Below, piece by piece: positions 53,701 to 61,900 of a DNA stretch of 64,000 nt (the stretch's first letter is position 1; the number at the start of each line of letters is the position of its first letter). The notes beneath the pieces were generated by a model that ran no database searches, was not told the DNA's origin, and saw nothing but the letters and a program-made list of their open reading frames with translations. Position numbers and translations under genes: made by a program. The DNA comes from Salinimicrobium sp050750585 (GTDB lineage Bacteria; Bacteroidota; Bacteroidia; Flavobacteriales; Flavobacteriaceae): assembly GCF_050750585.1 (NCBI RefSeq), contig NZ_JBOJLM010000016.1:6034-70033 (forward strand), written 5' to 3'.

Positions 53701-55693
53701 TTGTAGAAAAAGAACTACCGTTGATGCTGTAAGTATAACCCGAGTTTCCGCCTGAAGCGGTGCCGACAGTTGCCATTCCATCACTTCCTCCGTTACAGGA
53801 AACAGGAGTGGTGGTGGAGTTTGTTAGAGTCAGGACTTCCGGCTGGGAGATGGTAACAGTTTCCGAAACTTCACAGCCCTTACTGTCTTTTACAGTGATG
53901 ACATGATCTCCCGCGGAAAGATTATTAAAAGTAGTAGTTGTTGAAAAAGAACCACTGTTGATGCTGTAAGTATAACCTGAATTTCCACCTGCAATCGAGC
54001 CGACAGTTACAGTACCATCACTTCCTCCATTACAGGAAACAGGCGTGGTGGTGGAATTTGTGAGAGTCAATACATCCGGCTGAGAAATGGTGACAGTTTC
54101 TGAAGCTTCACAGCCCTTGCTGTCTTTCACAGTGATGACATGATCTCCTGCAGAAAGATTATTAAAAGTAGTAGTTGTTGAAAAACTACCTCCATCAATG
54201 CTGTAAGTATAACCTGAGTTTCCACCTGAAGCGGTCCCGACAGTTACAGTTCCGTCAGTTCCTCCGTTACAGGAAACGGGAGTGGTGGTGGAATTTGTGA
54301 GAGTCAGTACATCTGGCTCGTAAACTGTAACTGTTTCCGAAGCTTCACAGCCCTTACTGTCTCTAGCAGTAATGACATGATCTCCTGCGGAAAGGTTGCT
54401 GAACGTAGTGGCTGTAGAAAAACTACCTCCATTTATGCTGTAGGTATAACCTGAATTTCCGCCTGTAACAGTGCCGATAGTTACAGTACCATCACTTCCT
54501 CCATTACAGGAAACAGGCGTGGTGGTGGAGTTTGTTAGAGTCAGGACGTCCGGCTGATAGATGGTAAGAGTTTCTGAAGCTTCACAACCCTTGCTGTCTT
54601 TTACAGTGATCACATGATCTCCTGCGGAAAAATTGGAGAAAGTAGTTGCTGTTGAGAAGCTACCTCCATTTATGCTGTAAGTATAACCTGAGTTTCCACC
54701 TGTAACAGTGCCGACAGTTACATTTCCGTCAGTTCCTCCGTTACAGGAAACGGACGTGGTGGTGGAATTTGTGAGAGTCAGGACGTTCGGCTGAGAAATT
54801 GTAACAGTTTCCGAAGCTTCACAGCCCTTACTGTCTTTTACAGTGATCACATGATCTCCTGCGGAAAGATTTCTGAAAGTTGTCGCTGTTGAAAAGGCTC
54901 CTCCATTAATGCTGTAAGTATAACCTGAATTTCCACCTGCAATCGAGCCGACAGTTACAGTACCATCACTTCCTCCATTACAGGAAACGGGCGTGGTGGT
55001 GGAATTTGTGAGAGTTAGTACGTCCGGTTGAGAAATGGTAACAGTTTCTGAAGCTTCACAATTCTTGCTGTCTTTTACAGTGATCACATGATCTCCTGCG
55101 GAAAGATTAGAGAAGGTAGTGGCTGTTGAGAAATTACCTCCGTTGATGCTGTAAGTATAACCGGAATTCCCACCTGAAGCATTGCCAACAGTTACTTTTC
55201 CATCAGTTCCTCCATTACAGGAAACGGGCGTGGTGGTGGAATTTATCAGAGTTAGTAAATCAGGTTCAGAAATTACAAGGTTTGAATTAAGGCTTGTTTG
55301 ACAGGTGGAATCGGCCTTATCGGCAATGAGTACCTGATAGGTGCCGGGGTTGAGTCCGTTAAAGTTTCCGGAATCCTGCCAGGAGTTGCCATTGTCAATG
55401 CTATACTGATAACTTCCGCTCCCTCCTGAAGGTCCCGAAATATTTATTGATCCGTCACTGTTGCCATTACAAGTGATGTTAGTTGAAGACAAACTGGCCG
55501 AGAGGCTACATTCCTGAAAAGCAGCAGAAAAAATTCCGTAAGGAGATTCCGCCCAACTTTGTGCCTGAGGCTGAAGTTCCTGAGGGAAAATGTAAGTATT
55601 TGATGTAGAGTTATTCCAAAAGGATGCCAGTACCGAACTTGTCAGTAGTAAAAAGAGGACCGAAATTTTGAGAGAATTGTAGATTTTCCCCAT
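47753..55693 (-). CDS. Giant surface adhesin-like protein with SprB repeats and T9SS sorting domain
   Basis: 2646 residues. Signal peptide 1-24 (VLFLLLTSSVLAS). Then an SprB-type repeat (~60-140), eleven near-identical 79-residue SprB repeats (~144-1012) and more divergent repeats, a PKD-like domain near 1268-1350 (VGPYTYSWNFG), further SprB-like units, a LamG/concanavalin-type domain near 1743-1900 (LDFDGVDDYVYIGDRNN), a Bacteroidetes-typical module with LNGESQLVQTQGSILVGNG and DQQGTASSYNYNYWTSPV, a Gly/Asp-rich linker, and a type A T9SS sorting domain ending GMYVVRVYLEDSSVALKFLV. The likely role is exported, cell-surface adhesion or gliding. PorT is in the same window. Confidence 0.93.
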   Translation of the reverse strand: MGKIYNSLKISVLFLLLTSSVLASFWNNSTSNTYIFPQELQPQAQSWAESPYGIFSAAFQECSLSASLSSTNITCNGNSDGSINISGPSGGSGSYQYSIDNGNSWQDSGNFNGLNPGTYQVLIADKADSTCQTSLNSNLVISEPDLLTLINSTTTPVSCNGGTDGKVTVGNASGGNSGYTYSINGGNFSTATTFSNLSAGDHVITVKDSKNCEASETVTISQPDVLTLTNSTTTPVSCNGGSDGTVTVGSIAGGNSGYTYSINGGAFSTATTFRNLSAGDHVITVKDSKGCEASETVTISQPNVLTLTNSTTTSVSCNGGTDGNVTVGTVTGGNSGYTYSINGGSFSTATTFSNFSAGDHVITVKDSKGCEASETLTIYQPDVLTLTNSTTTPVSCNGGSDGTVTIGTVTGGNSGYTYSINGGSFSTATTFSNLSAGDHVITARDSKGCEASETVTVYEPDVLTLTNSTTTPVSCNGGTDGTVTVGTASGGNSGYTYSIDGGSFSTTTTFNNLSAGDHVITVKDSKGCEASETVTISQPDVLTLTNSTTTPVSCNGGSDGTVTVGSIAGGNSGYTYSINSGSFSTTTTFNNLSAGDHVITVKDSKGCEVSETVTISQPEVLTLTNSTTTPVSCNGGSDGMATVGTASGGNSGYTYSINGSSFSTTTTFNNLSAGDHIIKVKDSKGCEASETVTISQPDVLTLTGSNTTPVSCNGGSDGTVTVGSIAGGNSNYTYSINGGIFSTTTTFSNLSAGDHVITVKDSKGCEASETVTISQPNPLTLTNSTTTPVSCNGGTDGTVTIGTASGGNSGYTYSINGGSFSTTTTFSNLSAGDHVITVKDSKGCEASETVTISEPNVLTLTNSTTTPVSCNGGNDGSVTVSTASGGNSGYTYSIDGGSFSTTTTFNNLSAGDHVITVKDSKGCEASETVTISQPDVLTLTNSTTTPVSCNGGTDGTVTVGTASGGNSGYTYSINGGGFSTATTFSNLSAGDHVITVKDSKGCEALETVTISQPEVLTMTTEPATTPVTCHGGSDGMIAAGTVTGGTPPYEFSVDNENFYSTKLFENLPAGNHTIFVKDANGCAVQVPVTLSQADLMNAQVTKTDVSCANGNSGAINISNASGGHGSYEYSINGTSWQSTASFSQLIAGTYSVAIRDAAYPNCVVVLNSALKINQPTQPLSVVNTNIQRTTSYGTATGSATVDFTGGTPGYTYEWRKKGETTILQTTKTANYLVAGEYEVTVTDNKGCKLTTTVHIYDAIHAPIIPTSVCGSDTDIIRTSYFEVEDLSAKGGVGPYTYSWNFGANATPATATGPGSHKVIYSATGNKDVKLTVTDATGVSKTISIIHYAGECFVDDCGSNDFEISPFYIGDANGNKITSETCDDDISKFIYFDLPSGPTRYSLYMEYIFSIEHPNGEVTRLNRGRCLYDKQAIPQKVKTIEVDWNCGDILVVENVYLTFSNNSKWTCGQGPNPKCYSTNSPETVQAPLFVTVTANELLCYGSKNGTVTAKASGGKAPYYFSITGSNGTYQSSNVFNSLEAGTYTVWVKDSEGKKFGSEAVEIIQPLAPISIDLTSVNPACYGEKGKATASPQGGTPFIDENGNSYYEYLWNDPTEQTTATAINLLAGNYTVTVIDANGCQAIVPVTITQPEQLTVAETGPDQTFGCGFYDTVLEANTPVTGVGTWTVIDAPNSSWTLADPNNPTSAFSAPAGIYTLRWTIAHADGTCGTSSDMTVNFKGDCSTLDFDGVDDYVYIGDRNNFSSDFSTGVWIRPKSVQGLKTIISKRNTAALTSSGYDLVINNGAPTFRWNGNSVSTSHKLSTTRWYHLAVVFKGSSVELYVDGIKVGNATGSKPTANSFPFLIGAMYNAGNPEVPQNYFKGWMEELRVWNTALSVEQIRFMMNQRIEPNGSFVKGIILPMNVPETLSWSSLASYYRLIAEDAKVAQGIAVDRANNGVDGHLRNIESLQQNTAPLPYISEADGAWKTRATWDVHIGDDGENFWTWPNDKGINGENINWNIAYVTHKQNSGSQNITLLGFLLNGGELDMLGENPVRTSSGIQPGTGNGLTITNYLDLGGFIDLNGESQLVQTQGSILVGNGSIQKDQQGTASSYNYNYWTSPVSISGQNSGYKIASVLKDGTDPANPKIIDFNYQFHWADKAMASPIKISSYWLHKFFGDSNEYSQWEKINESTTLLKSGEGYSMKGSSGYSEILDLQNYVFTGMPNNDTISLNITTGKNYLIGNPYPSAIDANEFILDNLEDRRNGTNVFNGSLYFWSHFSGNTHYLPLYIGGYAVYNLSGGIRAIANDERINATGDEGGERPQQYIPVAQAFFVSTALDESITSQYGVSIDGGEILFRNSQRFFVSEIDPTKSVFHSQEKKGLNEPKSSTAEGRKRIWIKFRSPEGYHRQLLVTADENTTSGFDLGYDAPLIENNREDMYWLFNELEAIIQGVPDFGESRVLPFGIKTSKGGQITIAIDELENIGENAPIFVKDNDTDTYHNLQESDFTAEVAAGNIHDRYAIVFKDNQPSEEDPGDPDEGGDDDGSNGGDDSIIIEKPQQPQPSSTGLEVLYLGESKQLVIKNYDLLPVKNVILYNTVGQAIYSYSKSEIEQGSIIKLPVEVPVKGMYVVRVYLEDSSVALKFLVD
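52656..55262 (-). repeat. Eleven tandem 237-bp coding repeats in the first giant gene
   Basis: Each unit encodes 79 residues of type VLTLTNSTTTPVSCNGG.., GNSGYTYSINGG, then AGDHVITVKDSKGCEASET and VTISQP. The copies are very similar also at DNA level (repeated TCACAGCCCTTGCTGTCTTT, and GGAAACGGGCGTGGTGGTGG in most units), so the array may change copy number by recombination. A twelfth, divergent unit follows. Confidence 0.9.
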
Positions 55694-55961
55694 GGCAAAC
55701 CGTTAAAAATCAGCAGGTAAAAGTAGGAAAATTTTCAAGATTGTATTCTTTTATTCCTTTTTTTAATCGATAAAAGAATAATAACTCCGATTAAATGCAC
55801 TTCTTTGAAGGTTAATTTGCCTAAAACCACTTCCAGATCCTTTTGCATAGGGTTTTTGAACTTGGTTTTATTGCGAAATAACTTTTCGAGAGTTGTGATT
55901 CAGTGCTGTCACAACTTTCAGGTATTGATGAAAATTTGATGACAGAAATGAGCAAAAAACC
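55694..55961. other. Gap between the two giant genes, with an inverted repeat
   Basis: 268 bases. TACTTTTA at 55718-55725 on the minus strand is a near match to the -7 box, 25 bases before the ATG at 55693. TATTCTTTTA (55744-55753) and TAAAAGAATA (55771-55780) form a perfect 10-bp inverted repeat with a 17-base loop, which could end the transcript of the upstream giant gene or be an operator. No gene seen. Confidence 0.5.
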
Positions 55962-58900
55962 TTAATCTATCTGGTCCACAAGGAATTTTAGCACCCGGGT
56001 GAAATCTTCAGAATAAACCCGTACGAAATACATGCCTTTGCTGGGTACTTTTATCGGTAATTTGCTGATTTTTTCAAGCTCAATATTGGAATAGGTATGT
56101 ATTTTCTGTCCTAAAGCATTGAACAAAATGGCCTTTTTGAGAGGTAACAGGCCTGGATTTTTAATTACAACTTCTTTATACTTTGATGAATAAACTAAAT
56201 TAAATTTACCCTGAGCAGGAGTGGGTTCTTCGGGTTGTTCACTTCCGTCGCCATCACCACTTCCATCGCCATCACCACTTCCGTCGTCATCACCGTCACC
56301 ACTTCCATCGCCGTCACCATTTCCATCGCCGTCACCGGGATCTTCTGTATCATCTTTTTTCTCATGGAAGACAAGAGAGTAACGATCATGAATTTCACCG
56401 GGTTCAATTGTTGTAGTAAAATCAGATGCTCTCAGGTTGTAATAAGTGTCGGTAGCATTGTCTCTAATAAATATCGGAAGGTCATCAGGGATATTTTCCA
56501 TTTCATCTATAGCAATGGTGAACTCTCCTTCCGTAGAAATTTTAAGTCCCAGAGGTAAGACCCTTTCAGTATCAAAATCGGGTACTCCCTGAATTACCAG
56601 TCTATCCTCCTCTTCTCCCATAAGCCAGTACATATCCTCTTTATTATTTTCGATAAGAGGTGCGTCATAACCAAGGTCGAAACCTGAAGTTGTAGCGGTA
56701 TCACGGGTTACCAGGAGCTGACGGTGATACCCGGCCGGAGATTCAAATTTGAGCCACAGCCTCATTCTGTTCTCAACTGTAGTAGTTTCTTCGGTTGTAG
56801 GATTCAAACTAATCGTCTTCTTCTCCATTGAATGGAAAACGACTTTTGTGGAATCTGCCTCAGTTTGAAATACCCGCTGGCTATTATTGAATTTAACCTC
56901 TCCACCTGTGATTGTCACATTTGGATTAAGCGACAATGCAGGGTTTAAAACGGTATTAATAAAAAATCCCTGGCCCACAGCAATATACTGGCGTGGTTTT
57001 TTTCCGCCCTGTCGGTTTGGATTCTGGTTATTGATCCTGGCATCATTGGCAATTGCACGAATACCACCGGCCAGGTTGTAAATGGCGTAACCTCCTACAT
57101 ATTCAGTAAGAATGTGGGTCTTATTAGCAAAATGAGACCAGAAATAAATTGAGCCATTAAATACATTTTGAGAATTTCTGCCTAAAGGAACATTTTTTAG
57201 GTTATCCCTAATAAATTCACTTGCGTCAATGGCTGAGGGGTATGGGTTTCCAATTAAATAATTTTGATCCAGCCCAATATTTAATGTTATTGTGCCATTA
57301 TTAGGCATACCCCTAAAGGTGTAGTTTTGCAACTCCTTTATATCTTTATTTCCTCTTGACCCTTTCATGGTAAACCCTTCTCCTGTAGTTACAAGTGTGC
57401 CTGGGGTAATTTGTTTCCACTTGCTGTACTCCCCGGCTTTTCCAAAAAACCTATTTAACCAGTAGGAGCTTATTCTAATAGGGTCGCCTTCAGAGTAATC
57501 ATGATCTGCATAGTGATACTGAGGATTAAAATCTATAGTACCTGGATTTTCGGGGTTAGTTCCGTCCCTTAGAACATCAATAAGTTTATATCCTGAATTG
57601 GGTTCATTTCCTTGAATGCTTACAGGAGAACTCCAATAATTGTAATTATGACTACTGGCAGTTCCCTGCTGGTCACGTTCAAGATATCCCGATCCCTCTA
57701 CCTTGCTGCCTTCTGTCTGTAAAAGCTGTGATTCTCCATTAAGATCGAGAACTCCGTCGAGCTTAAGATAATGAGTTAGCGTTAGGCTGGTTCCGGTTTT
57801 ATTATTTTCTCCTTTTAAATTAAGAGTTCCTGTTTTGTCCAGTAAGCCCAAGAGGGTAATATTCTGAGAGGAAGTGGGATTGTTAACTTTTTTACCATTA
57901 AGATCTACAATATTCCAGTTAATGGCTTCCCCGTTTATTCCGCTGGTATTTGGAGCGTTCCATACATTTGGCATGCTAATATTTCTTCCGTTGTACGGAT
58001 TGGGCAGCTGCCAGGTGTTTTTGTCAAACCAGTTACCATCATTTGTAAAAAGTTTGTAGGGGAGAGGTGCAGTGTTTTCCTGCATATCTTCGATGTTCTT
58101 CAGGTTTCCGTCTGCTGTATTTCCCAGGTTTCCAAGGTTGACAGTGAAACCGTTAGCAATCAGGCCTTCTTCGGCCAGGAGTTGATAATAACCGGGCAGT
58201 TTACTCCACGACTGTACTTCGGGAGCGTTTGGCAGGTTTAGATCATTTCCTAAGACACTTCCGTTAACCTGAGTATCATTGGTTTTTTCAAGACGTTGGT
58301 TCATGTAGAACCTTATTTGCTCAACAGAAATTCCTGTGCTCCATATTCGAACCTCTTCGATAAAGCCTGAGAAGTTATTTTTACTTCCACTAAAAGAAGA
58401 AGCGTAAGTTGCGCCAATAATAGCGGGGGCACTACTGTCAATAATAGCGTTTGGGGTAATCCCTGAATTGGATTTTACCAGGATGCCATCTACATACAGC
58501 TGCAATTCGTTGCCAGAATATACCCCGGCAATGTGGAACCAACGATCTGTTGTTAGTGAGTTTACGGAAGTTACACTCTTATTTCCGACCCTAAAAGTAG
58601 GAGCTCCATTGCTTAAGATAAGATCGTAGCCGGAATTCAAATTATCTTCTTCCCGTTTAGAAAATATGGTTCTTGTTCCTGTAAGATCATGAGGTTTGAC
58701 CCATGCTTCGATAGAGAGATTGCTGTTCACCATGTCGTAGTGATCACCAAGATCTACAAAATCGTCGTTTCCATCAAAGTTCAAGCGGCTACAGGCGGGT
58801 GGGAGTTCAATTACCACCGTGTCACTTATTTTGCACTCTTCAACAGTAGGAGTTACCACCCAACTTATTTCATACTTTGTATTAGCCTGCCCAGTGAACC

Positions 58901-61900
58901 AGGTATTTGGAGCTAATTCATTTTCAAAAATGGGTAAATTACTAGTTGTTGGTGCAGTTGCAATAACTTCCCATCTGCCAGTCCCCAGGTTAGGATCTAC
59001 AGGTATGGCGTTTAACTGAATTTTACTTATGCCACATTCAGCAACAATGATATCTTCACCTGCATCCACAATAATTTCTAATGGCTGATCTATAGTAATA
59101 TTTTCAGAAAGCAGGGTGCAACCATATGCTGTATTTGCGGTAAAAGTATAAGCTCCGGCTTTAAGGTTGGTTACCTCAAAATTCCCTGTGGTGTTATTTA
59201 CTTCTGAAGCTACTTCAGATCCGTTGTTGTTTAATAAAGTTAAAGTGTAATTAGGGGAATCACCCGCAATCACTCCTCCACTTACAGAAATAGTGGCACT
59301 ACCATCTTCACCATCAAAACAAGTGACATTCGTTACCGATGTACTGTCAATTTGTAATGCTGAAGGTTCTAAGACAGGAGGACCGGTAACATCTACCGAG
59401 CAGCCATTGGTGTCTGTAACAATTACAGAATAACCCGATTCACTTGGAGGAAGGTTAGTGACGGTTTTGGTTGTTCCAACAGTATTTCCGTTTTGGTCTT
59501 TCCATTGATAGGTAAAAGGAGCTGTTCCTGTTCCTTCTGTCACGGTTACAGTTGCAGTACCATCCTGTGCACCAAAGCAATTTACAGGGGTGACAGAAAC
59601 GGTCGCAAGGGGAGAATTGTAAAAAGAAATATTCACCTCATCAATACAGGTAGCGTTGGGATCATTAGAGGTTAAGGTAAGTATTACCCCATTTTCAGAA
59701 GTAAAATCAGCTTCTCCCGGAGTATATATGGCATCCAGGGCCTTACTATTAGAAAAAGTACCGGTGCCGTTTGTAGACCAGGTGCCACCATCGTTTGATC
59801 CTGATATTTGCCCATCCAGCTGAATGGTCCCCACATTAGAACACAGAGTTTGATCTTCGCCGGCATCTATACCTAAAACAGTCACAGTTGCTAGAGCCTC
59901 CTGTGGTTCGCACCCGTAAAAATCGGTTACTGTTAATTTATACTGTCCGGTCATATCTGCCGTGACATTTTCTATTACAAGGGATTTTTCAGATGAAACT
60001 AGATCTCCATTTGGGTTGGTCCAGGTATATTCAAACGGTTCCCGTCCTCCTTCAAATTCTGGAGTAATTTCCAGTATTTCTCCCTCACATAAAAATGTAG
60101 CCGGGATTGGATCGATTGAGAATTTGATTGATTCAAGGGTACCAAAGGATATGTCATCCAAGCCAAAATCATTACCTCCTGTGTCAGTGTTTAAATTTAC
60201 TATTTCAAGAACGGCAGTTGTTGCATTTCCAGAATTCCAGAAAGGATTACTATAAAATTGTACCCAATTCGAAGTATTTACCTGATAATTACTTGTTGGT
60301 TTTGGGGCATTATTCAGATTGGCTACGGTTCCGGTATTCACCCCGTTAACCTTAAACTGTAACCGAGCTGGGCTTGAAGGGTTAAGATTCATACCCCAGG
60401 CACTAAAGTAGTAATTTGTATTAGGTTGGATATTCGTTATGGTCTGTCTCCAAATCACTTTTCCAGAGGCGGGGGCTCCGTTTACCAATAGGAATTTTCC
60501 GGAGCCAGTAGTATGATCCCGACCAAAGAAGTGCGGATGGTAAGCATATGGAGTAGGATGTGCATCTTGAGCTACTGTATAGGTTCGTTCAGCCCATAAA
60601 GCTGCAGTGCCTTGATTTCGATCGGTGTAAGCAGTGGGATAGGGTTTATAGTTGTATTCAGTATAGAAACCTGTATTACCATCTTCAAAGTCACCATTTA
60701 TAATTAATTCATTAGAAATATCAATAAATCCTGTGCCGGTGCAACCAAATTCATCGGTGACAGTGACAGTATAAGTTCCCGCAATTTCGGCCTCTATCCT
60801 CCACGGTTCTCCTGTTACTGGAGTGATCGTTTTTCCCTGTGATTCCCAGTCATAGTCAGTATAATTTTGATCTGTGGTAATCTCAACAAATTTAGAATTG
60901 GTACAATAGTTTGCTTCTAATATTGGTTCTGGTGGAGTACGAACAATAACTTCAACAGTATCTGAGCCTGGGCAATCAACGCTTTCATACTTGTATATGG
61001 CGGTGAATGTGGTTGCACCATTTACCTGAACATTTTTTGGATTTTGTTCGTAGGAAAATATCTCATCCGGCTTGTCTGATCGTATCCATGTTACTGTTGG
61101 TTGTTCCGAGCCTTCTCCAGAAATGCTAACATTTCCAATTGCCCAGAATCCTTCTCTTCTAGACCAACCACTACCATTATCATACAAAAACCTAATTCTT
61201 ACATCAGGTTCGTCTTTAGGTATCTCTATAAATTGTCCATTATCAGTAAGACCTGGAACCATGCTCGTCCTCGAACCAATGTCACTCGTGTAAACTTCTT
61301 TTGTTTTCCAGGTATTTCCTCCATCTGTAGAAATTTGGACTTCTCCTGTATCATATTCATTGCGCCATGAACTTCCACCATCTTTATATGCATGGCTAAA
61401 ATTTAAAACAACTTTAGAATAACCCACTGTGCTAAAGCTAGGGCTAATCAGGGAAATGTCATCAAAGTTTCCGGAATATTCTTCACTGTTTACAACAAGA
61501 AATGGTGAATTTTCATTTGAGAAATCAAATTCTGCTTCACAAGTTGACCACCAGCCGCAGCTATATTTATATGCTAAATCCCCGTTAGAGCCTTCTCTCC
61601 ATCTGTTTCCAGTTGAGGGATCTTTTGACCATTTATTACGATGTGATTGGTTACTGAAATTCCAGTTTACAACTATTGGTGGGAGGTTTTCCCCAGTTGC
61701 TACTTCTGCATTAGAATATAAGTCCACATAACTCTCACCAGGACAGATTTCAATAATTTTAGAGTTTTTATTTTCTGAATTACCGTTGAGGACAATAGAA
61801 GCGTTAACATCTGGAGCTCTTTTAACCAAAACTCGTACTTCATATGGAGTTGGGTTATCACACTGGTTTGAACTCAAATAAATTTTATAAATACCACTTA

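Noticed and set aside
53593..53784. Small reading frames on either strand inside the giant genes
   Set aside because: They are shadows of the repeat-rich coding frames, and their sequence repeats with the units.
55891..55915. Terminator for the second giant gene (GTTGTGA ... TCACAAC stem)
   Set aside because: The stem is only 7 bp with a 10-base loop and no T run on the minus strand.
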